From the NCBI GenBank assembly GCA_026874595.1, contig CM049317.1, positions 40,448,401 through 40,512,400 on the forward strand: DNA of 64,000 nt, in the 5' to 3' direction. The notes below the pieces were generated by a model. That model was not told where the DNA came from and made no database searches. It saw nothing but the letters and a program-made list of their open reading frames with translations. Source of the stretch: Sipunculus nudus (Eukaryota; Annelida; Sipuncula; Golfingiida; Sipunculidae). Numbering within the stretch: position 1 is the first letter of the stretch; each line of letters opens with the position of its first letter. The translations under genes were made by a program, and so were the position numbers. Shown in pieces: positions 11,401 to 23,015 of the stretch.

Positions 11401-14400
11401 AAAACTGGTGGCACCAGCTGCAACCATTTATGCATAGGGTCCATCTGTATATCTGCCTTGGGATAAAATCACTCATATCTCAGCAGTGGTTTGACTTATC
11501 CACCTGAAATTTTGCAGGTTTATACATCCTGGACAGTTTTCTCGATTTTATGACAGGTGGCGCCACCTACATTCAGGTTTTACTCTGCAGACATCCAAGC
11601 TCATATCTAGGGAACTGTTTGACCGATTTGGCCAAAATTTTGCATGTGTATAGATCTCACATAGCTCTTCATCATAGGCAAAACTGGTGGCACCACCTGC
11701 AACCATTTATGCACAGCGTCCATCTGTATATCTGCCTTGGGATAAAATCACTCATATCTCAGCAGTGGTTTGACTTATCCACCTGAAATTTTGCAGGTTT
11801 ATACATCCTGGACAGCTTTCTTGACTTATGACAGATGGCACCACCTACATTCACGTTTACTCTGATAACATCCAAGCTCATATCTCGGGTTCCGTTTGAC
11901 CTATTTGGCCAAAATTTTGCATGTGTATAGATCTCACATAGCTCTTCATCATAGGCCAATCTGGTGGCGCCACCTGCAACCATTTTTGCACAGCGTTCAT
12001 CTGTTCATCTGCCTTGGGATAATTTCACTCATATCTCAGCAGTGGTTTGACTTATCCACCTGAAATTTTGCAGGTTTATACATCCTGGACAGCTTTCTGG
12101 ACTTATGACAGGTGGTGCCACCTACATTCACATTTACTCTGCAGACATCCAAGCTCATATCTCAGGTTCCGTTTGACCGATTTGGCCAAAATTTTGCATG
12201 TGTATAGATCTCACATAGCTCTTCATCATAGGCAAAACCGGTGGTGCCACCTGCAACCACTTATGCACAGCGTCCATCTGTTCATCTGCCTGGGGATAAA
12301 ATCACTCAAATCTTAGCAGTGGTTTGACTTATCCACATGAAATTTTGCAGGTTTATACATCCTGGACAGCTTTCTCGATTTTATGACAGGTGGCGCCACC
12401 TACATTCAGGTTTTACTCTGCAGACATCCAAGCTCATATCTAGGGAACTGTTTGACCAATTTGGCCAAAATATTGCATGTGTATAGATCTCACATAGCTC
12501 TTCATCATAGGCAAATCTGGTGGCGCCACCTGCAACCATTTTTGCACAGCGTCCATCTGTTCATCTGCCATTTGATAATTTCACTCATATCTCAGCAGTG
12601 GTTTGACGTATCCACATGAAATTTTGCAGGTTTATACATCCTGGACAGCTTTCTCAATTTTATGACAGATGGCGCTACCTACATTCAGGTTTTACTCTGC
12701 AGACATCCAAGCTCATATCTAGGGAACTTTTTGACCGATTTGGCCAAAATTTTGCATGTGTATAGATCTCACATAGCTCTTCATCATAGGCAAAACTGGT
12801 GGCACCACCTGCAACCATTTATGCACAGCGTCCATCTGTATATCTGCCTTGGGATAAAATCACTCATATCTCAGCAGTGGTTTGACTTATCCACCTGAAA
12901 TTTTGCAGGTTTATACATCCTGGACAGCTTTCTTGACTTATGACAGATGGCACCACCTACATTCACGTTTACTCTGATAACATCCAAGCTCATATCTCGG
13001 GTTCCGTTTGACCTATTTGGCCAAAATTTTGCATGTGTATCGATCTCACATAGCTCTTCATCATAGGCAAATCTGGTGGCGCCACCTGCAACCATTTTTG
13101 CACAGCGTCCATCTGTTCATCTGCCTTGGGATAATTTCCCTCATATCTCAGCAGTGGTTTGACTTTTCCACCTGAAATTTTGCAGGTTTATACATCCTGG
13201 AAACTTTTTTCGATTTTATGACAGGCGGCGCCACCTACATTCATGTTTACTCTGCAGACATCCAAGCTCATATCTACAGAAGCGTTTGACCGATTGGGCC
13301 AAAATATTGCATTTTTATAGATCTCACATAGCTCTTCATCATAGGCAAAACCGGTGGTGCCACCTGCAACCACTTATGCACAGCGTCCATCTGTTCATCT
13401 GCCTGGGGATAAAATCACTCATATCTCAGCAGTGGTTTGACTTATCCACATGAAATTTTGCAGGTTTATACATCCTGGACAGCTTTCTCGATTTTATGAC
13501 AGGTGGCGCCACCTACATTCAGGTTTTACTCTGCAGACATCCAAGCTCATATCTAGGGAACTGTTTGACCGATTTGGCCAAAATTTTGCATGTGTATAGA
13601 TCTCACATAGCTCTTCATCATAGGCAAAACTGGTGGTACCACCTGAAACCATTTATGCACAGCCTCCATCTGTATATCTGCCTTGGGATAAAATCACTCA
13701 TATCTCAGCAGTGGTTTGACTTATCCACCTGAAATTTTGCAGGTTTATACATCCTGGACAGCTTTCTTGACTTATGACAGATGGCACCACCTACATTTAC
13801 GTTTACTCTGATGACATCCAAGCTCATATCTCGGGTTCCGTTTGACCTATTTGGCCAAAATTTTGCATGTGTATAGATCTCACATAGCTCTTCATCATAG
13901 GCCAATCTGGTGGCGCCACCTGCAACCATTTTTGCACAGCGTTCATCTGTTCATCTGCCTTGGGATAATTTCACTCATATCTCAGCAGTGGTTTGACTTA
14001 TCCACCTGAAATTTTGCAGGTTTATACATCCTGGACAGCTTTCTGGACTTATGACAGGTGGTGCAACCTACATTCACGTTTACTCTGCAGACATCCAAGC
14101 TCATATCTCAGGTTCCGTTTGACCTATTTGGCCAAAATTTTGTATGTGTATAGATCTCACATAGCTCTTCATCATAGGCAAATCTGGTGGCGCCATCTGC
14201 AACCATTTTTGCACAGCTTCCATCTTTTCATCTGCCTTGGGATAATTTCACTCATATCTCAGCAGTGGTTTGACTTTTCCACCTGAAATATTGCAGGTTT
14301 ATACATCCTGGAAACTTTTCTCGATTTTATGATAAGCGGCTTCACCTACATTCATGTTTACTCTGTAGACATCCAAGCTCATATCTACAGAAGCGTTTGA

Positions 14401-15775
14401 CTAATTTGGCCAAAATATTGCATGTTTATAGATCTCACATAGCTCTTCATCATAGGCAAAACTGGTGGCGCCAACTGCAAACAATTTTGCACAGCGTGTA
14501 TCTGTTCATCTGCCTTGGGATAATATTACTCATATCTCAGCAGTGGTTTGATTTTTCCACCTGAAAATTTGCAGGTTTATATATCCTGGAAAGCTTTCTC
14601 GATTTTATGACAGGTGGCGCCACCTACATTCATGTTTACTCTGCAGACATCCAAGCTCATATCTTTGGAACCGTTTGACCGATTGGGCCAAAATTTTGCA
14701 TGTGTATAGATCTCACATAGCTCTTTATTAAAGGCAAAACCGGTGGTGCCACCTGCAACCACTTATGCACAGCGTCCATCTGTTCATTTGCCTTGGGATA
14801 AAATCACTCATATCTCAGCAGTGGTTTGACTTATCCACATGAAATTTTGCAGGTTTATACATCCTGGACAGCTTTCTCGATTTTATGACAGGTGGCGCCA
14901 TCTACATTCAGGTTTACTCTGCAGACATCCAAGCTCATATCTTTGGAACCGTTTGACCGATTGGGCCAAAATTTTGCATGTGTATAGATCTCACATAGCT
15001 CTTTATCATAGGCAAAACCGGTGGTGCCACCTGCAACCATTTATGCACAGCGTCCATCTGTTCATCTGCCTTGGGATAAAATCACTCATATCTCAGCAGT
15101 GGTTTGACTTATTCACATGAAATTTTGCAGGTTTATACATCCTGGACAGCTTTCTCGATTTTATGACAGGTGGCGCCATCTACATTCAGGTTTACTCTGC
15201 AGACATCCAAGCTCATATCTAGGGGACTGTTTTATCGATTTGGTCAAAATTTTGCATGTGTATAGATCTCACATAGCTCTTCATCATAGGCAAAACTGGT
15301 GGGGCCACCTGCAACCATTTTTGCATAGCGTCCATCTGTTCATCTGCCTTGGGATGATATCACTCATATCTCAGCAGTGGTTTGACTCGTCCACCTGAAA
15401 TTTTACAGGTTTATACATCCTGGACAGCTTTCTCGATTTTATGACAGGCGGCGTCACCTACATTCATATTTACTCTGCAGACGTCCAAGCTCATATCTCA
15501 AGAACCGTTTGACTGATTGGGCCAAAATTTTGCATGTGTATAGATCCCACATAGCTCTTCATCATAGGCAAACTGGTGGCACCACCTGCATTCATTTTTG
15601 CACAGCGTCTATCTGTTCATCTGCCTTGGGATAATATTACTCATTTATCAGCAGTGGTTTGACTTTTCCACCTGAAATTTTGCAGGTTTATACATCCTGG
15701 ACAGCTTTCTTGATTTTATGACAGGTGGCGCCACCTACCTTCACCTTTACTCTGCATATTCTAGTTTTAAAATGT
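8400..15775 (+). repeat. Satellite A, 279-bp dimeric monomer with 7-mer higher-order repeat
   Basis: About 26 copies of a ~279-bp unit run head to tail. Each unit has two related halves of about 140 bp. Half one opens with ggtggcgccacctacattca and half two with ggtggcgccacctgcaacca, and both then contain 'ctcatatct', 'tttgac' and 'aaattttgca'. Variant monomers recur every 1,947 bp: monomers near 9324, 9603, 9882, 10157, 10436, 10715 and 10994 match those near 11271, 11550, 11829, 12106, 12383, 12662 and 12941. A third, partial round begins near 13218, and order breaks down after about 14150. The unit length is a multiple of three, so the same 78-codon open frame reappears in many monomers. 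It is always closed at the same place and shows no sign of being protein-coding. Confidence 0.93.
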
Positions 15776-15940
15776 CCTAGTCTGAAACTTGCAGGTCTGA
15801 AACGTCCATTTTGCTGAAATCATAATGACTAAGGTAGATATGCAGGACTTAAAAGGATCAATATTAAATTTTAAAAATAAACCTCCATTCATACTCCCAA
15901 ACTTTGCACAGGTTCGCATTAGGCCTGTAGGCCTTGTTCA
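15776..15940. other. Junction sequence after satellite A
   Basis: A short non-repeated AT-rich segment between the last satellite A unit and the next family B fragment. No gene or site is recognised. Confidence 0.4.
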
Positions 15941-16420
15941 AATGTTTACGCATTGTTTTCTCCATTTGTAAGACATTTTTAGATGTGGTCGTCCATTAAC
16001 AGGGCACAAATTGAAACCACTAGAACTAGAAACTTGTAACTTGATATCCTGGGAGATTTAATAAAAGTCTCCTTAGAAACTTGAAATTAGGTCTCTGTTA
16101 CCAATATTCTCTGAGCTATAGGCTTATAAGTACCCCCCAAAATAACTGAAAAATTGATACCAAAGCAGGGCACAAATCATATCCATTGGACCTAGAATCT
16201 TCTTATTTGAAATCCAGGGAGGTCCATGAAAAAACCTCCTTGGAAAGCTATGGGGCTCAAAATTACCCCCAGAATAATTAAGTTTGATACAAAAGCTCTA
16301 GTATTTGAACAACTAATGCATTTATCACCATGATTTTTTGTATGCATATTGATCATGGAGTGTTTCTTCAGTTCCTGCAGACTGGTGGCGCCACGTGGTT
16401 TTTTTTATGCATTTTTAGCT
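15940..16420 (+). repeat. Family B fragment
   Basis: Carries the family B boxes in order: 'gggcacaaat', 'ctggga(g)attta', 'gaaattaggtctctgttacc', 'gaacaactaatgcatttatc' and 'ctgcagactggtggcgccac'. It comprises about one and a half units. It runs directly into a new element header (tttttagctcagctgactat) at about 16420. Confidence 0.7.
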
Positions 16421-18410
16421 CAGCTGACTATAAGTCATCTGAGCTATAGTCGTGGTCCATTGTCTGTCGTCCGTCTGTCCGTCCGTAGATGTGGCACGTT
16501 TTGAAACCGTAAGACCTAGGAATCCAAAATTCGGCATAATGTTAGATGTCCCCAAGATCTCATACCAAGCCGAAAACTGGGTCTTTGCGACTTTGTTCCT
16601 TTGAGAAATTAAGGAAAAACCTCAATTTTTTATTAAAAACCTATTTTCACACTTCAGGACTGCCTAATATCGAACCCACTCATCTGTTTTTCCTCATATT
16701 TACCATAAATATTCATCTATATAGTTCCTATGTACATGCCAGAAATTAGGTCTGTATTATATAATTTAAAAAAGTTATTGGCCCAAACATAATGCATTTT
16801 GTTAAAAATCAGGAAAGATATTTGATCACTTAACACAAAACATGTTGGCTATGGACTTTTTTCCAGTAATAAAACTTTAATTAATCAAAATTAAATTGTA
16901 TACCCAAAATTAGATCAAAATCTTTTGAATTTTTTAAAATATTAACAAAAATAAAAAATTGGTACCTTAAATTTGCCCAACTTTGACCATGGCACGTTTT
17001 TTTCCTGTAAGTACTGTGGATCTAATTATCACAGCATGTACAAATAAGGATTTAATCTGTTAAAACCTGAAATTTGAAAATAAAAGCTGCAAAATTAGGC
17101 TAGTTATTGAATTTGTTTGGAGGCTCTTGTTGTATTCCCTTACATTGTCAAGCAGTCCACTGTGGTCACTGAAAGTCATTCAGTGCAGCTCTCTATGCTC
17201 CAAAGGTTGTTGGCATAATGTAAGATGTCCCTAAGATCTCCTACCAAGCTAAAAAAGGGGTCTTTGCGACTTCGTTCCTTTGAGAAATTAAGGAAAAACC
17301 TCAATTTTTTATTAAAAACCTATTTTCACATTTCAGGACAGCCTAACTACAAAACCACTCACCTGTTTTTCCTCATATTTACCATAAATATTCCTCTATA
17401 TAGTTCCTATGTACATGCCAGAAATTAGGTCTGTATTATTATGATTTAAAAAAAGTTATGGGCTCAAACATAATGCATTTTGTAAAAAATCAGGAAAGAT
17501 ATTTGATTACTTAACACAAAACATTTTAAAGCTATGGACTTTTTTTTCCAGTAATATATCTTTAATTAATCAAAATTAAATTGTATACCCAAAATTAGAT
17601 CAAAATCTGTAAATTTTTTTAAAATATTAGCAAAAATAAAAAATTGGTACCTTAAATTTTGCCTAAATTTGACCATGGCACGTTTTTTTCTTATAAGTAC
17701 ATTTGATTTAATTTTCACAGCCAGTTTACATATAGATTTAATCTGATGAATTTTGAATTTGAAAGTATAAGCTTAAAAAATAGTCTAGCTATTGAAGTTT
17801 TTTAGAAGCCTTAATGTATTTGTATTTTCTAGCATCATGACCCTACTTTTGTTCACCTGGTAATCCAAAAATTGGCATAATGTTAGGTGTAATTTTTAAT
17901 ATTCATATTCTTCCATACATTTCCTATGTACATACCAAAATTTAGGTCAGTATTGCATAATTTGTTGAAGTTATAGGCCCAAACATAATGCACCTTGTAA
18001 AAAATCAGGATATATATTTACTCACTTAACATAAGAATGGCTGAGACTTTTTTTCAGGAATATAACATCATTTAATCAAGATTCAATTGTATACTGAAAA
18101 TTAGATCTGAAATTTGCAATTTTTTTAAAGTTATTAGCATAAATATAAAATCAGTACCTTAAATTTTGCCCAACTTTGGCCACGGCACGATTTTTTCCTG
18201 TAAGTACTGTGGATGTTATTTTCACAGCATGTACACATAAGGATTTAATCTGTTAAAATCTGAAATTTGAAAAATAAAAGCTGCAAAATTAGGCTAGTTA
18301 TTGAATTTGTTTGGAGGCTCTTGTTGTATTCCCTTACATTGTCAAGCAGTCCACTGAGGTCACTGAAGGTCATTCAGTGCAACTCTCTATGCTCCCCAGG
18401 CTGTTATGTA
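16421..18410 (+). repeat. Family C repeats (~675-bp units)
   Basis: After the header gctcagctgactataagtca, three units follow. Each starts around ggcataatgttagatgtccc (about 16532, 17213 and a weaker one at 17874) and continues with 'cttaaattttgcc' and 'gaccatggcacg'. A tail, gtcaagcagtccactg, is seen near 17149 and 18340. Two units contain a parallel open frame of 67 codons (16546-16749 and 17225-17428) that differs by frame-neutral substitutions and has no recognisable domain. I do not call it a gene. Confidence 0.75.
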
Positions 18411-19089
18411 ATCCCATCACTGGGGCAAGCCCTCTCTCTTGTTGAGCTTGATCAGGCTGCCAGCATAAATACCACAGGGAGTGGTTCTCTCTCTCTCCCC
18501 CCCCCCCCCCCCACCCCATTCTGTTGACAGACCTGTACTCTATACAAGATGAATCTTATAATTTCACATTTTTTTCAGCGATGAACAGTAACAACAGAGA
18601 CCCCTCCCTGACCCACCGCTTCGATACACAGGACTAATATACAAGACAAAGCTTATAATTTTAATGTTAAAAAAATTCTTTTTGTTGAAACTTGGACAAT
18701 TTTGATTTTTTTTTAAAGAAAAAATGTTCAGGAATTTAATCCTTATATTCAAATATGGTAAAATATTAGGACCTAATGTAAGTGCTAACTGACAAGATTT
18801 AAGAAGATATAAATACTTGGTAGCATTTCATTCCTATCTCTTAAAGTTGGCGGGGCCTAGGTGTGAACAACACTGTTAAACCTAGTTTTTAAAATTAGGA
18901 ATATTGGTCAAACTTTGTGGGATTAATTTTTACCTCATATGGCCATATATTTAACTTTTGAAAACTTAATTACCTTCACACATTATTTGTTTATGAAATG
19001 GAACTTTTATATGACACTTACCATAGGCCCATTTTTTCCCTTGGTGCATCACTAAATGGTTTCAGGCCAAAGGTTTCATTTATTACACA
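18411..19089. other. Unassigned AT-rich DNA
   Basis: Contains a CT-rich stretch ending in poly-C near 18490-18520 and otherwise AT-rich sequence. No coding signal is recognised up to the retroelement insertion at 19095. Confidence 0.4.
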
Positions 19090-19094
19090 GTCCA
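19090..19094. repeat. Target-site duplication, left (GTCCA)
   Basis: gtcca immediately precedes the left LTR and is repeated immediately after the right LTR at 29258-29262. Five bases is the usual length for BEL/Pao insertions. The match could extend to gtccatat, because the next bases also agree. Confidence 0.75.
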
Positions 19095-20166
19095 TATAAT
19101 GTTTCCGCAGGCAACACAACCAACGATGCTATACTGCTGCTACAGTTTATTGGAATGACTGTAACACCGTGAAAACTGAAATACAAGATAAACTCTTGTT
19201 TGGATAGCATTCACATCTTTTAAACTGTTACAGCAATAAATAAAACAATGACATTAAATATATACACTACTAAAGGAGGGACATAGTACCTACTATCACA
19301 TGCACAGTTGTCACTAAACCCAATTAATCTATTCCAACATTCACAGTAACATCAAACCTTATTGACACGTCTCCACGCAAGGACCATATAATAATACTCA
19401 TGCATTTAAATTCCAACTTCTCCGACAGACTGCATCATTATAAGTACACCCTATAGTGACATGAAGACATTAAATGTGTTTACCGCGGTGCGACATCGCA
19501 ATATACTGGGCTGCCATCTGTTGACCATACAACGAACTAACATGGGTTCATATATAAATATACTGAAGTCATCGAGCTCACAGAATGAGGAAGATCCTTT
19601 GTTATAAACCACAGGACTATTGTAGTTAACTACAGTAACCAATAAAAATGAGGTATGCCAGTTATAAAGTACAAGATATCAAGAGAACAACTATACTTTA
19701 CGAGATGAAAATAGACGGACTATACTTAAAACTTGGTCATAGTTACCTCGTTTCGACGTGTGAACCTGGGATTCATCGTTAGTCACTGTACATCTAGGTT
19801 TTCTTACTTGATCCAAGTACTTTAAACAGATATTAAAGAGAAGTCCATCATCTCTAGCGAAATGCTCAACAACCGCCATTTTTCTGTGCAAGTAGTAACC
19901 GTCTTAATATCACTACACCGATAAGCGGCTCCGACAATAAAATCTCCTATGTAATACAAATACAGCTTTAATACAAAAAAGGAAGACGGTAACGGATTTC
20001 CCTTAGACATTAGAAAAACTATGAAATACATCTTAAAAGGAACTATTTTCTTACTCTCAACTACACACAATAACCTCAGGTTATTAGTCTCTACATAGAC
20101 TGGTAACTGCTCCCAACTGCGTCTCTACATAGATTGGTAACTGCTCCCAAAACTGCGACAGCTACA
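19095..20166 (-). repeat. BEL/Pao 3' LTR
   Basis: Matches 28186-29257 over its whole 1,072 bp. In element orientation it starts tgtagctgtcgcag and ends cggaaacattata, so it has the usual TG start but a TA rather than CA end. The end was chosen because both LTR copies share tataatg at this border and the GTCCA duplication fits there. Confidence 0.92.
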
Positions 20167-20176
20167 CTCCCCCACC
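20167..20176 (-). other. Polypurine tract of the BEL/Pao element
   Basis: On the minus strand, ggtgggggag abuts the start of the 3' LTR. This is the expected place and composition for the primer of plus-strand DNA synthesis. Confidence 0.8.
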
Positions 20177-20273
20177 AAATCACTGGTGATTCCTCTGTAA
20201 TCGTAAAAGTGGACTATCAGATATTAAATTAGACCATCAATGTTCAGTCTTTAAAATTCTATAGACGCATCAA

Positions 20274-20612
20274 TCACTCTTTATCCCGAGTCTCCAACAA
20301 TAACGTTAACTTGTGTATCGGTCTTATCAGTTCGCTGGCCTTGTGTAGTCTCCGCCCTTGATCAGTTAAGGTTGAATCGGCCAAAAGAAGTTTAACTTTG
20401 CGTACTCGTTTGTCCTTGTCTGGGATTACTTCCACAATGCGGGCAAGCTTCCATCTACCGCGAACTAAGTCATCATCTTTAAGGATGACTATATCACCAA
20501 CCTCAAAATTTCTACGCTGGTTGTTCCATTTTTGTCGGATCTGCAAGTTCATCAGATATTCTCGCTTCCATCGCAGCCAAAATTCTTTGCTAAGTGTTGA
20601 ACTCTCCGCCAT
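20274..20612 (-). pseudogene. BEL/Pao integrase C-terminal segment (DUF5641-like)
   Basis: The frame reads WLRWKREYLMNLQIRQKW and then EVGDIVILKDDDLVRGRWKL, the pattern of the DUF5641 segment that ends BEL/Pao polyproteins and resembles a small SH3-like DNA-binding fold. It is in a different frame from the integrase core upstream, with a frameshift near 20590. The stop at 20274 is probably the natural end of the polyprotein, about 100 bp before the polypurine tract. Confidence 0.85.
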
Positions 20613-21985
20613 CTTTTGCGAGCATATAGGTCTTCTTTCATGAAACTGCCTGGAGGTGGTAGGGCAATTTCAGATTTCATTGTTAAGAGCTGATTGGGGG
20701 TAAGAGGTGTTGGTCCCAGTGGATCATACAGATTTTCCGTAGCAAGTGGTCTGCTGTTGACTACTGTCATAGCTTCATACAGAAATGTCCTAAGCGAGGA
20801 GCCATCCAAACAGGTACCGGATTGATCTAGAAGAGCTGTGAGAACACTTCGTATAGAGCGAATCTGCTGCTCCCATACTCCGCCCATGTGACTAGATAAG
20901 GGAGCGTTCATGATGAAGTCACAGTCCTTTTCTAGAAGCCTGGCTCTAACAGTTTCTTCATCGAGCTCTGAAAGGGCTTGTTGTAGCTCATGTTTTGCAC
21001 CAACAAAGTTTGTGCCTCTGTCACATCTGATCTGTCGGACTTGTCCCCGTAAGGCCATGAAACAACGAAGACTGTTTAAAAATGCATCCGTGGACATATC
21101 GTCAAGAAGCTCTATATGTACAGCCCTTGAGGCCATGCATGTGAATAGTAGCCCATATTTCTTTAGCTCCTTCCGCTTTTCCTTCACGATAAATGGACCG
21201 AAACAATCAGCCCCGCAGTAAGTAAAAGGAGGTGACGGCTCTAGTCTATCTTCAGGTAGATCTGCCATTTTCTGACCCTGTTTTTGGCCACGAAGTTTTC
21301 TACAGGTCACACATTTGAAGATGAGAGATGATACGACTGCGCTGCAGCCTATTACCCAGTATCCTCTGGAGCGTAAGGCATTAGCTGTTAGTCCCCATCC
21401 TTGGTGTGCTGTATTCTCATGGAGGTGTTTAATTATCAGGTTTGTGACATGGCTCTTCTTTGGGAGAATGAGAGGGTGCTTGACGGTGAAATGAAGAGAG
21501 GATGCCTTGAGTCTACCTCCTACTCGGAGCATTTCTTGATCGTCCACAAATGGGTCCAACTTGTGCAGACTGTTGTTGCTTCTTTTCTTTCCAGCACTAT
21601 TTATTTCCTTTGTTTTCAGTGACTTGATCTCTTGATCAAAAGCTTCATGTTGAACAAGTTTTATGATTGTACTCTCAGCACGTTGCTTGTCTTCTTCACA
21701 GACTGGTGCTTGAGTTGCATGTTTACACTTCTTTCTTGCAATAAGCCTCTGAATCATAGTGACTGCTCTGACAAGACTGGACCAGTTAGAGAAGTGCTCA
21801 AAACGGTTCAACACCGAAATATTTTCTGCCGATGTGGTTGCACGAACGTTGGCTTTCTTAACCTCAGGGTCACTCTCATCTGGCTGTATTTTCTCATGTT
21901 CACGTTCGGGGATGTCATTCATCCATAAAAAGGAGGGTCCTGTGAACCAGTTTGACAAGGTCAACTCTTCTGCACAGAGTCCCCT
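20590..21985 (-). pseudogene. BEL/Pao integrase core
   Basis: The frame contains an HHCC zinc-binding region (HLHENTAHQGW, then FKCVTCRKLRG). A DDE core follows, with D in YCGADCFGPF, D in IRCDRGTNFVGA and E in SSHMGGVWEQQIRS. All three catalytic acids are present. The role would be cDNA insertion into chromosomal DNA in the nucleus. Its frame is separated from the RNase H part by a 7-bp tandem duplication (ccctggtccctggt on the plus strand, about 21983-21996) and from the C-terminal segment by a second shift near 20590. Confidence 0.9.
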
Positions 21986-23015
21986 GGTCCCTGGTCAGCT
22001 GGATTCTCCTCTGAACGGATGTATCTCCACTGTTCTGGTTTGGTGAAATTTCTAATCTGCTGCACTCTATTTGACACATATACATGAAACCATCTTGCTT
22101 CATTGTTTATGTATCCCAGGACGACTTTAGAGTCCGTCCAAAAGTATTCCCTGAGGTTGTCATACTCTAATTCCATGCTTAGCATGTTGCTTATCTTGAC
22201 TGAAACTAATGCTGCCTGCAGTTCCAGTCGAGGAATCGTGACGACTTTAAGCGGAGCAACTCGTGCTTTCCCCATCACAAGACAACATTCTACTTGTGAT
22301 CTGTCATCAATAATTCTGATATAGGAGCACTGTCCATAGCCTGAGAAACATGCATCCGAAAAATGATGCAGCTCTACCTGCACAGGGTTTCCAAAGTCAT
22401 CTGGTTTCAAACACCTTCTTATTTTGATTCTTGCCAGCACAGGTAGCTCTTTTCTCCACTGTTCCCATTTCTTACCTAATTCGTCAGATGGAGGTTCGTC
22501 CCAGTCAGTTGCATCTTTGCACATCTGTTGTAAAATTTGTTTCCCGATAAGCACAAAGGGTGCTAAGAACCCCAAAGGATAGTAAACCGATGCCACGTTA
22601 GACAATATACCACGACAGGTCAAAGGTTGATCCTTGAGGACAATTCTAAATTGGAACTCATCTGCTTCCACACACCACTGAACTCCGAGAGCTCTTTCAA
22701 CTGGCAATTTATCAAGTGACAAATCAAGATCTTTAATCTTACTGGCACGCTCTGATGGAGGAATGTACTCCATAACTTCTCGACTATTGGATATGAACTT
22801 ATGGAGTCTAAGGTTTCCTTTCTTGCACATATCACAAGTTTTCTCTATTAATGCCAAGGCATCAGCAACAGTGGTGACACTTGTAAGCCCGTCGTCTACG
22901 TAAAAATTCTTCTGAACAAAGTTGGCTGCCTCATCGCCGTAACTTTCTCTGTAATCATTTGCTACCCTCTTCAGACCATAATTCGCACATCCTGGAGAAG
23001 AGGTGGCACCGAACT
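21961..23015 (-). pseudogene. BEL/Pao reverse transcriptase (C-terminal half) and RNase H
   Basis: Contains the polymerase box YVDDG near 22895-22909 and a later part with FSDACFSGYGQCSYIR and TDSKVVLGYI, typical of the peptidase A17-associated and RNase H regions of BEL/Pao. The open frame continues upstream of the first ATG at 22857 to about 23015, where a frameshift separates it from the first half of the polymerase. It ends in a false stop just past a 7-bp duplication near 21990. Confidence 0.9.

Noticed and set aside
8766-15398. Repeated 61-98-codon open frames in the satellite, such as those starting MTGGATYIQ
   Set aside because: The monomer length (279) is a multiple of three, so any open frame recurs. 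The frames occur on both strands, begin and end at monomer features and have no domain.
16546-17428. Two parallel 67-codon frames (starting MSPRSHTKPK and MSLRSPTKLK) as a possible small gene pair
   Set aside because: They are copies within family C units and the third unit does not keep the frame. No domain or codon-level constraint is evident.
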